This document shows, in pieces, positions 1-7,748 of a stretch of DNA of 64,000 bases. Position 1 is the stretch's first letter; each line of letters starts with the position of its first letter. Source of the stretch: Chryseobacterium indicum (lineage in GTDB: Bacteria; Bacteroidota; Bacteroidia; Flavobacteriales; Weeksellaceae). Position numbers and translations under genes: made by a program. The notes under the pieces were generated by a model. The model did not search any database, had not been told where the DNA came from, and saw only the letters and a program-made list of their open reading frames with translations. The stretch is taken from the NCBI RefSeq assembly GCF_021504595.1, contig NZ_JACSGT010000003.1:649196-713195 (forward strand), in the 5' to 3' direction.

Positions 1-477
1 GCAACCTGCCCTGTTTCTGTAAATAAAATAAACGGAAAATATTACGTTTCGAATTCTTTGGCACACATGACTGGATTTTCAGAGATTCTGGAAATTTCAG
101 ATCCTGAAAAAATGGAAATCGCTAAGAAAATTCCAGTTTATCATCCCGATATTATAACTCGGGAATATGAATCAGAATCAACTTTAGGAACAAAAAAAAT
201 TCTTGACACAACCAGAGTTCTCATCATATCAAGTTTTGTTTATAATAAAAAGCTGTATTCAATAATTTCAGGTATTGACGGAACAAAAACAACCATTTCA
301 GAATTAAAAAATAACCGGTTTGAAACAGTAACTGAACTTCCTGAAAAGATTTTTTATTCAGAACCCATTATTGTTAAAAAAGCAGAGAATGATCTTGAAT
401 TGTATTTCCAACATCCCCAAAAAGGAATTATGAAACTTCATGATAATAAAGTTCAAATAACGTATTACGAAAAATAA
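1..477 (+). CDS. Hypothetical protein, C-terminal part (cut by window start)
   Basis: The reading frame is open from base 1 and ends at a TAA at 475-477, so the first part of the gene lies outside the window; 158 codons are visible. A TTG at 58 and an ATG at 67 are internal and should not be taken as starts. The visible part has no membrane segment and no motif I recognise. It alternates short beta-type stretches with charged turns, which would fit a beta-propeller or beta-sandwich, but this is only an impression. A strong hairpin terminator follows directly, so this is the last gene of its transcript. Function unknown. Confidence 0.6.
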   Translation, partial: ATCPVSVNKINGKYYVSNSLAHMTGFSEILEISDPEKMEIAKKIPVYHPDIITREYESESTLGTKKILDTTRVLIISSFVYNKKLYSIISGIDGTKTTISELKNNRFETVTELPEKIFYSEPIIVKKAENDLELYFQHPQKGIMKLHDNKVQITYYEK

Positions 478-480
478 AAA

Positions 481-512
481 ACTGGCTGTCAAAATTATGA
501 CAGCCAGTTATT
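481..512 (+). terminator. Rho-independent terminator
   Basis: An 11-bp perfect stem (481-491 paired with 498-508) with a 6-nt loop, followed by a T-rich run and preceded by A-rich sequence. It ends the truncated first gene. On the opposite strand it lies just past the stop codon of the small GG-leader peptide gene and may serve both. Confidence 0.85.
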
Positions 513-513
513 T

Positions 514-687
514 CTAATAATCAATGCAAATATAAGGTTTACGCGCAAGTACACAACAATAAGGATTACTGCAGAAGGTATATCCCGGATTACAGACTCC
601 GTATTCTAAAGGAACTTGGCAGTTTTCATAAAGCCCTCCTGAAATTGTTTTCAGCTCTTTTCGGTTTAAAGATTTTAAATTTTTCAT
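514..687 (-). CDS. Double-glycine leader, Cys-rich peptide (bacteriocin-like)
   Basis: A 57-residue gene with ATG at 687-685 and TAG at 516-514. Residues 1-18 (MKNLKSLNRKELKTISGG) match the GG-type leader used by Bacteroidota bacteriocin-like peptides: a Lys/Leu-rich helix, then an ELKTISGG cleavage site for a C39-peptidase ABC exporter. The predicted 39-residue mature part carries six cysteines (C23, C32, C39, C44, C45, C54) and several Tyr and Pro, which would suit disulfide bonding or other modification. GGAG lies upstream of the ATG. No exporter, modification enzyme or immunity gene is adjacent, so it is an orphan here. The leader is clear; toxin, pheromone or other role is not shown. Confidence 0.72.
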   Translation of the reverse strand: MKNLKSLNRKELKTISGGLYENCQVPLEYGVCNPGYTFCSNPYCCVLARKPYICIDY

Positions 688-818
688 AGTATTTTGTTTA
701 ATTTGCTCCTACTCTTAAGATTTTCGGACACCTCTATAATAATTCCTTTTATAGAGATTTAAATATACAAAATATTTTTACACAAGGTTTTCTTATCTTT
801 ATAAAAAAACAAAACATC

Positions 819-1574
819 ATGAAAACCATTGAAGAAGTTCTGAAAAAATTAGACGAAATCATTATTTGGGCGAAAGAAAATCAAAGTCCGGTCGGATATT
901 TTGCCTGTACCTACAGAATTATGACGGCACAGGTTCTGAAAGGAATTCAGCAGAAAAAATTTGAAGACAATCCGAGAATGACTGTACTGGATATCGCTTT
1001 CGCCACACGTTATCTTGAAGCGTGGGAAGCTTATTCGAAAGGACAAAAATGCACCAACTCCTGGTTTATCGCTTTTGAAGCCGCAAAAAACAAAAATCTG
1101 CTCATCTTACAACATATTTTCTTAGGCATGAATGCGCACATCAATCTCGATCTGGGAATTTCCGCTGCTTCCATTATGCCTTACCGAAAAATCAACCCGC
1201 TGAAAAAAGATTTTGAAAACATCAACAATGTGATTACTTCCATTAATCAAAAAGTTCAGGATTCTTTAAACAAGATTTGTTATCCAGTAGAATTAATTGA
1301 CAAACTTTCCAACGGAAAAGACAATGCTGTTCTGGACTTTGCCATTTCAAAAGCGAGAGATACTTCATGGGCAACCGCCGTTATTGCATCGAATACACCC
1401 AACTTTCTGAGAGAAAACGTAATCGGAATCGTAGATTATGCCGCAGCAAAAGTTGCCACCCAAATTTTGAATCCTAAAATCCTGACTCCTTCTTTATTAA
1501 AGGAATTGAAAAAATGCGAGAGCAATGACGTGGTGAAAAACATTGAAATTTTGGCTTCTACTAAAAATGTTTAA
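819..1574 (+). CDS. DUF5995 family protein
   Basis: A 251-residue cytoplasmic protein with no signal peptide. The features I associate with DUF5995 are present: SPVGYFACTYRIMT near residue 25, FATRYLEAWEAY near residue 60, and the strongly conserved HIFLGMNAHINLDLG block near residues 99-113. The histidine in FLGMNAH and the nearby Asp could form a metal or active site, but the biochemical role of the family is not known to me. ATG at 819 follows an AT-rich leader; no strong Shine-Dalgarno. It appears monocistronic, convergent with the hydrolase gene that follows. Confidence 0.8.
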   Translation: MKTIEEVLKKLDEIIIWAKENQSPVGYFACTYRIMTAQVLKGIQQKKFEDNPRMTVLDIAFATRYLEAWEAYSKGQKCTNSWFIAFEAAKNKNLLILQHIFLGMNAHINLDLGISAASIMPYRKINPLKKDFENINNVITSINQKVQDSLNKICYPVELIDKLSNGKDNAVLDFAISKARDTSWATAVIASNTPNFLRENVIGIVDYAAAKVATQILNPKILTPSLLKELKKCESNDVVKNIEILASTKNV

Positions 1575-1618
1575 CTTTCTTATGTAACCTTACAATTAAT
1601 TTAATTAAAGTAAGACTC

Positions 1619-2278
1619 TTAGTTTTTACCAAGTTTTTTCATAAGAATAGCTTCCATCTTTTCGTAGCCTTTTGCTGTAGGATGAATTTCGTCTTCGGTG
1701 TAGATCTTATCCAGTCCGTTTCGGGAATCTTTCATTTCCGAATGATAATCTACGTAAGGAATATTGTTCTTTTTCGCATACGCTTCAATCATTTTGTTCA
1801 GTGCAATTACTTTTTCCGCCGGATGCATCTCTTTTCTCCAGCCGAAATCATAAGCAGGAAGTACCGAACAAAGTACCACTTTTATATTATTTGTTTTTGC
1901 AAGTTCAACCATCGAAACAATATTTCCAAAAACTTTATCTAGAGAAATCGGTCCCTGATTTTCCGCAATATCATTCGTTCCGGCAAGAATAATAACGCGT
2001 TTCGGTTTTAGATTGATAACATCTTCACGGAATCTCAAAAGCATCTGCGAAGTCACCTGTCCGCTAATCCCCCTTCCGACAAAATTATTCTTTGTAAAAA
2101 ATGAAGGATCTGTAGAAAACCAGCCTTCCGTAATAGAATCCCCCATAAAAACAGTATTGGGAATTGTCTTCTTTGCTAAAACTTCCTGATTTTGCTTTTC
2201 ATATTTAGCATAATTGGCAAAATCCTGCGCTGAAAAAATGGATGAAAACATAACCGCTGCAATGCTTAAGAATTTCAT
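1619..2278 (-). CDS. Exported SGNH/GDSL hydrolase
   Basis: A 219-residue protein with an N-terminal signal peptide (MKFLSIAAVMFSSIFSAQ). The four SGNH blocks are visible: GDSITEGW with the nucleophile Ser near residue 48, GRGISG with the Gly, AGTNDI with the Asn near residue 101, and DEIHPTAKGY with the catalytic Asp and His near the C-terminus. It should act in the periplasm as an esterase or acetylhydrolase, for example on lipids or O-acetylated glycans; the substrate cannot be told. Single gene, convergent with the DUF5995 gene with a 44-bp gap. Confidence 0.9.
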   Translation of the reverse strand: MKFLSIAAVMFSSIFSAQDFANYAKYEKQNQEVLAKKTIPNTVFMGDSITEGWFSTDPSFFTKNNFVGRGISGQVTSQMLLRFREDVINLKPKRVIILAGTNDIAENQGPISLDKVFGNIVSMVELAKTNNIKVVLCSVLPAYDFGWRKEMHPAEKVIALNKMIEAYAKKNNIPYVDYHSEMKDSRNGLDKIYTEDEIHPTAKGYEKMEAILMKKLGKN

Positions 2279-2372
2279 GAAACTTATTTTTGATTTGAAA
2301 AGATGAAATAACGGAAAACAAATTGATCCTGCAAATATCTTTCCCGAAAAACCAAAACTTTTAGTTGATTAA

Positions 2373-2485
2373 TTTTTAACCACAAAGTCACAAAAGATTT
2401 TTAATTTTTTATTATACCGAAAGTTTTGAATATCGTAATCAACGTATTATAATGATCTTTTGCAGCTTTTGCGGTTAAAAAAAAT
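2373..2485. repeat. Short imperfect inverted-repeat element
   Basis: About 27 bases at 2373-2399 (AACCACAAAG...CAAAAGAT) recur in inverted, slightly diverged form at 2452-2481 (ATCTTTTGCAG...GCGGTTAAA), with about 50 AT-rich bases between. The layout is that of a small non-coding mobile or REP-like repeat. It sits between the hydrolase promoter side and rmuC. Nothing in it looks coding. Confidence 0.45.
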
Positions 2486-2540
2486 AATTTCTAATATAAA
2501 ACTTACGGTTTTCCATAAAAGAAATCAATTTTCCTTTTTG

Positions 2541-2548
2541 TAATTTTG
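2541..2548 (+). promoter_or_regulatory. -7 promoter element for rmuC
   Basis: TAATTTTG matches the Bacteroidota -7 consensus TAnnTTTG. No TTG is seen at the usual -33 distance. It lies only 4 bases before the ATG at 2553, so the transcript would be nearly leaderless; the second ATG at 2559 is an alternative start. Confidence 0.45.
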
Positions 2549-2552
2549 AAAA

Positions 2553-4061
2553 ATGGAGATGACATATTTAATTATAGGATTTATAGCCGGAGGAATTCTT
2601 GGTGCGGTTATTTTATATTTCGCACAGAAATCTTCTACCGTTTCGAGGAATTCTTATGATGAACTCAATAATTTACATATTAAAAACAGTTCCGATTTAG
2701 AAAATTCCAATCAGAAAATTCAGGAATTAACGCAGAATATCAGCAGGGAAAAAGAAATCAACGCACAGCAGAGTGACCTTCTGAATGACCTGAAAAATGA
2801 ATTTGCCAAAATTTCTGCGGAACATGCTTCTTTAAACACTCAGTTTTCCGAACAGAAAGAATTTAGCGCTAAACAGAATCTTCAGATCGAAAATCTTTTA
2901 ACAGAAAAACAGACTTTGTTTGCAAAAAACTCAGAGCTTTCAGCAATTAACGAAAGCTTACAGAAATCTTTGCAGACGCAGAAAGAAGAAATCGCGAAAA
3001 TTCAGGAGGAATCTAAATTGCAGTTCGAAAATTTAGCCAATAAAATCCTTGAAGAAAAGACAGAAAAATTCACCACCTTAAATCAAAACAACCTTAAAAC
3101 CATCCTTGAACCATTTCAGGAAAGAATCGTGGAATTGAAAAACCGCGTGAATGAAGCCTACGAAAAGGAAAACAAAGAGCGTTTTTCTCTTGCCGAAAAA
3201 GTAAAAGAATTAGCAGAACTGAATCAGCAGATTTCTGAAGATGCGAAAAAACTGACGAGAGCTCTGAAAGGCGAAAGCAAAACACAGGGAAACTGGGGAG
3301 AAATGATCCTCGAAAGCATTCTGGAAAAATCCGGACTTGTAAAAGGAAGGGAATATTTCCTTGAACATGAACTTCGTGATGAAGACAACAAAGCATTGTT
3401 CTCAGAATTTTCCGGAAAAAAAATGCGTCCCGATGCGGTTATAAAATATCCCGATGAAAGAAATGTCATCATAGATTCTAAAGTTTCGCTCACAGCTTTT
3501 ACCGAACTGGTAGACGAAACCGATCAGGATGTTTATTTAATGAAACTCAATCAGCATTTATCTTCCATTAAAAATCACATTACGCAGCTTAGTCAAAAAG
3601 CGTATGATGATTACGGAAAATCTCTGGATTTTGTCATGATGTTTATTCCGAGCGAACCAGCTTATATTGCAGCGATGCAGGCAGACCAGAATCTTTGGAA
3701 TTTTGCCTACGAAAGAAGAATTCTGCTGCTGAATCCAAGCAACCTTATTACTTCTTTAAAACTGATTGCTGATCTCTGGAAACGCGAATATCAAAACAGA
3801 AATTCTATGGAAATTGCGGAAAGAGGAGCAAAACTGTATGATAAATTCGTAGGTTTCATCGAAAATCTGGAAAAAGTGGGGAAAAATCTGGATCAGGCAA
3901 AAAATGTTTATAATGATGCTTACAAACAGCTTTCAACAGGAAATGACAATTTGGTGATCCAAACCCAAAAGCTGAAATCTCTGGGGATAAAAAATAAGAA
4001 AGATCTTCCGCAAAGCCTGGTGGAAAACTCCCAGACCGCACTGGAAAATTTAGAAGAATAA
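2553..4061 (+). CDS. rmuC: DNA recombination protein RmuC
   Basis: A 502-residue protein with the RmuC layout. Residues 5-24 form a single N-terminal membrane helix. Residues about 35-225 are a long Gln/Glu/Lys-rich coiled coil. The C-terminal nuclease-like RmuC domain runs from about 235 to 470 and holds the family blocks GNWGEMILESILE, RPDAVIKYPDERNVIIDSKVSL and DFVMMFIPSEPAY. RmuC limits inversions at short inverted repeats in E. coli and belongs to the PD-(D/E)XK-like fold group. Length is typical. Single gene with its own terminator; a second in-frame ATG lies at codon 3. Confidence 0.93.
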   Translation: MEMTYLIIGFIAGGILGAVILYFAQKSSTVSRNSYDELNNLHIKNSSDLENSNQKIQELTQNISREKEINAQQSDLLNDLKNEFAKISAEHASLNTQFSEQKEFSAKQNLQIENLLTEKQTLFAKNSELSAINESLQKSLQTQKEEIAKIQEESKLQFENLANKILEEKTEKFTTLNQNNLKTILEPFQERIVELKNRVNEAYEKENKERFSLAEKVKELAELNQQISEDAKKLTRALKGESKTQGNWGEMILESILEKSGLVKGREYFLEHELRDEDNKALFSEFSGKKMRPDAVIKYPDERNVIIDSKVSLTAFTELVDETDQDVYLMKLNQHLSSIKNHITQLSQKAYDDYGKSLDFVMMFIPSEPAYIAAMQADQNLWNFAYERRILLLNPSNLITSLKLIADLWKREYQNRNSMEIAERGAKLYDKFVGFIENLEKVGKNLDQAKNVYNDAYKQLSTGNDNLVIQTQKLKSLGIKNKKDLPQSLVENSQTALENLEE

Positions 4062-4068
4062 AATTTAC

Positions 4069-4097
4069 AACCTCAGATCAGCTCTGAGGTTTTTTAT
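4069..4097 (+). terminator. Rho-independent terminator of rmuC
   Basis: ACCTCAGA (4070-4077) pairs with TCTGAGGT (4083-4090) around a 5-nt loop and is followed by a run of six T. Confidence 0.85.
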
Positions 4098-4115
4098 TTA
4101 ACTGCAAATTTTAAC

Positions 4116-4123
4116 TAATTTTG
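4116..4123 (+). promoter_or_regulatory. -7 promoter element of the RNA methyltransferase gene
   Basis: TAATTTTG, an exact TAnnTTTG match, 4 bases before the ATG at 4128. No clear -33 TTG. The position after the rmuC terminator supports a separate transcript. Confidence 0.45.
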
Positions 4124-4127
4124 CAGG

Positions 4128-4895
4128 ATGTTAATAGAAAGCTTTCAGAACGAAAAAATAAAATACATTACCAAACTTCTTACTGATAACAGATTCCGTA
4201 AAAAATCGGATGTTTTTGTGGTGGAAGGACAGCAGGAAAACGACCGCGCTCAGAAATATCATTTTGAACCGCTGGAATTTTTTATCTGTCAAAGTATTTT
4301 TCAGAAAGAACTTCCCAAAGGAAAAATTCATCTCGTCAGCGAAAAAGTATACGAAAAAATCGCCTATCGCGGAACTTCGGAAGGAATTATCGGTGTTTAC
4401 AAAACAAAAGAAGCGGATTTATCTTCATTTAAACCAAAGGAAGATTCTACCATCATCATTGTAGAAGGTGTTGAAAAACCGGGAAATCTGGGGGCTATTT
4501 TGCGAAGTTGTGAAGCTTTCGGTATTGATGCTTTGATTGTTTCAGACGGGAAAACCGATTTTTATAATCCGAATGTAATCCGCTCAAGTGTAGGCTGTTT
4601 ATTCGGAATGGAAGTTTTTCAGGCAGAAAATCAGGAAACGTTTGAATTTCTTCAGAAAAATAATTTCAATATTTACACAACGATTATGGATGAAACTGCC
4701 GAAGATCTTTACAAAAGAGATTTCAAGCAGAAATCTGCCGTTTTATTCGGGACAGAACATTCGGGCTTAAGTGATTTCTGGATCGGGAAAGGAAAGAACA
4801 CCTTAATTCCGATGGCAGGAAGCATTGATTCTTTAAACCTGAGCAATGCGGTAGCAATCACGTGCTACGAAACACTGAAGCAGAAGAAGGGATAA
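4128..4895 (+). CDS. TrmH/SpoU-family RNA 2'-O-methyltransferase
   Basis: A 255-residue SPOUT methyltransferase. The N-terminal ~100 residues (NRFRKKSDVFVVEGQ and following) form the SpoU substrate-binding domain. The C-terminal domain carries the knotted-fold motifs: motif 1 around residues 120-155 (NLGAILRSCEAFG, NPNVIRSSVG), motif 2 FGTEHSGL near residue 205, and motif 3 IPMAGSIDSLNLSNA near residues 227-241. It uses S-adenosylmethionine to methylate a ribose 2'-OH in rRNA or tRNA. RlmB, TsnR and TrmH-like members look alike, so the target nucleotide is not assigned. Single gene. Confidence 0.9.
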   Translation: MLIESFQNEKIKYITKLLTDNRFRKKSDVFVVEGQQENDRAQKYHFEPLEFFICQSIFQKELPKGKIHLVSEKVYEKIAYRGTSEGIIGVYKTKEADLSSFKPKEDSTIIIVEGVEKPGNLGAILRSCEAFGIDALIVSDGKTDFYNPNVIRSSVGCLFGMEVFQAENQETFEFLQKNNFNIYTTIMDETAEDLYKRDFKQKSAVLFGTEHSGLSDFWIGKGKNTLIPMAGSIDSLNLSNAVAITCYETLKQKKG

Positions 4896-4916
4896 TTTGG
4901 CTGTTGGAGATTAGTT

Positions 4917-4956
4917 GATTGTTTATCGTTGATCGTGATCAGATCAACTGACAATC
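4917..4956. repeat. Interrupted inverted repeat
   Basis: GATTGT...GTTGATC pairs with GATCAAC..ACAATC, giving a 7-bp inner and a 6-bp outer stem. It lies between the convergent methyltransferase and lipoprotein genes. It lacks a T run, so it looks more like a REP-type palindrome than a terminator. Confidence 0.4.
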
Positions 4957-4977
4957 GTTACAATATAAGCATAAAAA

Positions 4978-5005
4978 AACCGTTCCACTGAGTGAAACGG
5001 TTCTT
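4978..5005 (-). terminator. Terminator of the small lipoprotein gene
   Basis: AACCGTT arms (4978-4984 and 4996-5002) with an extended GTG/CAC inner stem. On the minus strand the hairpin is followed by a run of T; on the plus strand it is also followed by TTCTTTTATTTTT, so it may work in both directions. Confidence 0.75.
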
Positions 5006-5022
5006 TTATTTTTAAGCTTAGA

Positions 5023-5292
5023 TTATTTCTTAGCAGCTTCTTCTTTCTTAGCTTCAGCTTTGATTTCTTCTTTAGCAACTTTTGCATCAGCTTTAACTGA
5101 ATCAGTAGTAGCAGCACCAGCAGCTTTAACTGAATCAACTTTAGCAGTTGTAGTAGAATCGATAGCAGCAGTAGCAGAATCTGTAGCAGCAGTTACTGAA
5201 TCTGTAGAAGCTTCAGTAGTGTTAGCTTCAGTTTTTTTACAAGCAACTAGAGAGATTGCAGCGATAGCAGCTACGAATAATGACTTTTTCAT
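5023..5292 (-). CDS. Small Ala/Thr/Lys-rich lipoprotein
   Basis: An 89-residue protein. Residues 1-17 are a signal peptide ending in a lipobox (SLVAC, lipidated Cys at 18). The rest is low complexity: first Thr/Ala/Asp/Ser repeats of the type TDSVTAATDS, then an Ala/Lys/Glu-rich tail (KVAKEEIKAEAKKEEAAKK) likely to be a charged helix. This is the make-up of abundant small envelope lipoproteins in flavobacteria that may contact peptidoglycan or DNA-like polyanions; no function is established. The opposite strand also has an open frame, which I take to be a by-product of codon bias. Confidence 0.75.
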   Translation of the reverse strand: MKKSLFVAAIAAISLVACKKTEANTTEASTDSVTAATDSATAAIDSTTTAKVDSVKAAGAATTDSVKADAKVAKEEIKAEAKKEEAAKK

Positions 5293-5361
5293 AATAAATT
5301 AAATTTAATTTTGTTAATATTGTTTTATAAAATCTTTTTCTGTTCTGTTATTTGAACAAGA

Positions 5362-5369
5362 CAAAGGTA
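5362..5369 (-). promoter_or_regulatory. -7 promoter element of the lipoprotein gene
   Basis: Reads TACCTTTG on the minus strand, an exact TAnnTTTG match 69 bases before the ATG. No TTG at -33 spacing. Divergent from the promoter at 5385. Confidence 0.4.
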
Positions 5370-5384
5370 TAGCAGATAGAAAAT

Positions 5385-5415
5385 TTGTTTAGGAAAAATA
5401 ATTGTAATACCTTTG
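5385..5415 (+). promoter_or_regulatory. Promoter of the membrane regulator/lipoprotein pair
   Basis: TTG at 5385-5387, a 20-base spacer and TACCTTTG at 5408-5415 match the Bacteroidota housekeeping promoter exactly. Transcription would start near 5421, about 55 bases before the TTG start codon at 5476. Confidence 0.65.
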
Positions 5416-5475
5416 TAAAATAGTTTTACAAAATAACATTACTGATAATCAATAATTTAATCATTTTAAAATAAA

Positions 5476-6654
5476 TTGACGGACTTAGATCTATTACATT
5501 TTGAGCAGCTAAAAAAGGATGTCCAGGCTCAATATCTGAAAGAATACACTCCTTCCTATGACGATATTTCGAAATGGAAGGGTATCGACATCATTTATTT
5601 TCAGGAAGATCTCAGAAAAAAGGCAAAAGGGAACATCAGCGAAAAATCTTTTTATACTTATTTCAAGAATTCTCCGGTTACTAAACTGCCACGAATCGAT
5701 ATGCTGAATTTACTCAGTATTTATGCGGGATACGACTCATGGTACGAATTTAAAAAACAGCATCTTTTTGCAGGTGAATTGCTGCAGGATGATGAAGATT
5801 TGAAAGACGATGAGCTGAAAGAACTGGAAAAAACAGTTTCCGCATCACTGGATTTGCCTAAAGATGAAGATTTACCTAAAAAACAGGAATTTAAAACCAT
5901 TGAAAACTTAGATTTACAAAAATCAATACCTGAAAATCAACTAATTGCTAAAAATCCAGAGGCTGAAAAAATTTCCTTAGCAGAAGCTGAAAAACCGAAG
6001 AAAAATTTCTTCAAAAAGAACGTTTGGGCAATTGTAACGACTATTTTAGTAATTCTTACCGGACTTTTAGGATTTAAAGATGCGATCTTCCAAAAAACTT
6101 ATGTCTACTGTTTTACGGATGCCGACAGAAATTTAAGCATTCAGCGTGAAATAGAAATCAAGGTAATCAAGGAAAACGAATCTCCCATTCTTTACAGAAT
6201 AAAACCCGGAGAATGTTTCAGATATGCTACAAAGGATAAAAATCTTAAAATGCAGATCAGTTCTCCGTTTTATGAATATCTCGAAGTGAACCGAAATTTG
6301 GAAAATGCCCCTGAAGAAGAAACCATCGAACTTAAACCTGATGATTATAAGATGGCGCTTTATTATTTTTCCACAAAGGATGTAAAAGGCGGAAATTCTG
6401 AGGAGCAGAATGATCTTATCACCCAGAAAAGAAGACAGCTGGAAAACCGTATCAGCAATAACGCCGTAATTACACAGGTTTACGACAGCGATATTTACGG
6501 ACTTGAAACCTTAGATAAGGAAGATTACATCACTTTAGTCACTACACCTACAACTTCACTTAAAAATCTTAATGTTATCGAAATGAAAACAGATAACAAA
6601 GGAAAAATTGTATCTATTAAATTTAAAATCTCAGCCAATGAAAACAATAAATAA
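5476..6654 (+). CDS. Single-pass membrane protein, possible one-component regulator
   Basis: A 392-residue protein of unknown family. Residues 1-95 are a compact, mostly helical cytoplasmic domain (ISEKSFYTYFKN near 54-64, LPRIDMLNLLSIYAGYDSW near 71-89) that recalls small DNA-binding or protein-docking domains of Bacteroidota. Residues 100-180 are an acidic, Lys/Glu-rich linker. Residues 183-200 (NVWAIVTTILVILTGLLG) are one membrane helix. Residues 205-392 should lie in the periplasm as a beta-rich domain. The layout is that of ToxR-like membrane-bound regulators, but DNA binding is inferred only. The start is TTG: an in-frame stop lies 9 bases upstream, no ATG precedes residue 76, and the N-terminal domain would be lost otherwise. 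It overlaps the next gene by 17 bases. Confidence 0.65.
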   Translation: MTDLDLLHFEQLKKDVQAQYLKEYTPSYDDISKWKGIDIIYFQEDLRKKAKGNISEKSFYTYFKNSPVTKLPRIDMLNLLSIYAGYDSWYEFKKQHLFAGELLQDDEDLKDDELKELEKTVSASLDLPKDEDLPKKQEFKTIENLDLQKSIPENQLIAKNPEAEKISLAEAEKPKKNFFKKNVWAIVTTILVILTGLLGFKDAIFQKTYVYCFTDADRNLSIQREIEIKVIKENESPILYRIKPGECFRYATKDKNLKMQISSPFYEYLEVNRNLENAPEEETIELKPDDYKMALYYFSTKDVKGGNSEEQNDLITQKRRQLENRISNNAVITQVYDSDIYGLETLDKEDYITLVTTPTTSLKNLNVIEMKTDNKGKIVSIKFKISANENNK

Positions 6655-7219
6655 CTTTTTGTTTTTTATCATAATTATAGGATTCACCATGACTTCGTGC
6701 GTTAAAAAGGAAGAAAACGGAGGACAGAGCGATCTGGAAAAGCTAAGAAACACCAACAACAAGACGATAAAAATGGATAGCACACAGGCTATTAATTCCA
6801 TTACCTCCCAAAAAGTACAGGATGTTCTGGATTTGTCTACCTTATATCTTTCCGGACAGAGAAATACGGAAATTGATACGGCGATTTATTCCAAAATAGA
6901 AAAGTATTTCCAGAAGTCTGATTCTACTACCTTTAAGGATCTTTTTAAAGAACTCGAAAGCCTGAATGTAAAAAAAGTACGCGTAAGCAATCTGAATGTT
7001 TTCCAGAAAATAAAGGAAAAAGACACGCTGAACTTCGCTAAATTCAATGTGGAATATTTTGGGGATAAAAATAAATCGTTGGGAAATTTTGAACGGAATG
7101 CACAATACACTTTGGTATCAAAACCGGCTCAGAAAAGCAAGGAATTTAAATTTTACTTTGTAAAATTTTACTCAGATGCTCCTGAAAAAGACAGTACATC
7201 ATCCGGCGTTACCAAATAA
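6638..7219 (+). CDS. Lipoprotein, partner of the membrane regulator
   Basis: A 193-residue lipoprotein. Start chosen at ATG 6638, because it gives a proper signal peptide (MKTINNFLFFIIIIGF) with lipobox MTSC; a longer frame start at 6608 would put hydrophilic residues in front. The mature part is charged and has no known domain. It overlaps the upstream gene by 17 bases, which implies translational coupling and a shared function, perhaps sensing in the periplasm. Its 3' end overlaps the convergent 5-FTHF cyclo-ligase gene by 52 bases. Function unknown. Confidence 0.7.
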   Translation: MKTINNFLFFIIIIGFTMTSCVKKEENGGQSDLEKLRNTNNKTIKMDSTQAINSITSQKVQDVLDLSTLYLSGQRNTEIDTAIYSKIEKYFQKSDSTTFKDLFKELESLNVKKVRVSNLNVFQKIKEKDTLNFAKFNVEYFGDKNKSLGNFERNAQYTLVSKPAQKSKEFKFYFVKFYSDAPEKDSTSSGVTK

Positions 7220-7743
7220 TCGAGCGGAATATCATTTTCCCAGACATCATCGATATTTTCTTCGGGGTTAAAGTAATTAACTCCGATTTTTTTTGTCCTT
7301 TCCGAGAGTGTTTCAAAAAAACTATCGTAAAAACCTTTTCCGTATCCCACCCTGTTTCCTTTATAATCGCAGTACAGCAAAGGGGTAATAACAAAATCAA
7401 AGTCCGAAACTCCCGAATCTTCATTAGAAACCGGCTCGGAAATTCCCCATGAATTTAATTCATATTCTGTATCGGAAAAAATTTCAACAGAGATCAGTTT
7501 TGTTTCAATAATTTTAGGGACAAAAACTCTGATCTTTTGGCTTAAAAAGTAATCGATAAAAATCTGTGTATTAATTTCCTTAAATTTCTCAATCGGGATG
7601 CAAATGTGGATTTTCTGGCTTTGAAAAGGTTTGAAATATTCAATGAAATTGTTAAAAATCTTTTCAGATAACAAGAAAGCCTCATCAATCGACAAGGCTT
7701 TTCTTTTTTGCATATATTTTTTTCTTAATTCTGCTTTTAACAT
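7168..7743 (-). CDS. 5-formyltetrahydrofolate cyclo-ligase
   Basis: A 191-residue protein of the 5-FCL/MTHFS family. The ATP-binding N-terminus (LKAELRKKYMQKRKALS) with conserved Arg/Lys residues and the signature GNRVGYGKGFYD near residues 132-143 are both present. It converts 5-formyl-THF plus ATP to 5,10-methenyl-THF in the cytosol and so recycles a dead-end folate. Length is normal. It lies 5 bases after trhO on the same strand, so the two probably share a transcript. The last 17 codons overlap the convergent lipoprotein gene. Confidence 0.9.
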   Translation of the reverse strand: MLKAELRKKYMQKRKALSIDEAFLLSEKIFNNFIEYFKPFQSQKIHICIPIEKFKEINTQIFIDYFLSQKIRVFVPKIIETKLISVEIFSDTEYELNSWGISEPVSNEDSGVSDFDFVITPLLYCDYKGNRVGYGKGFYDSFFETLSERTKKIGVNYFNPEENIDDVWENDIPLDYLVTPDDVLSFSGASE

Positions 7744-7748
7744 AGTGT

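Noticed and set aside
5060..5302. Open frame on the plus strand opposite the small lipoprotein gene
   Set aside because: It mirrors the low-complexity codons of the real gene, which has a lipobox and terminator; no signal of its own.
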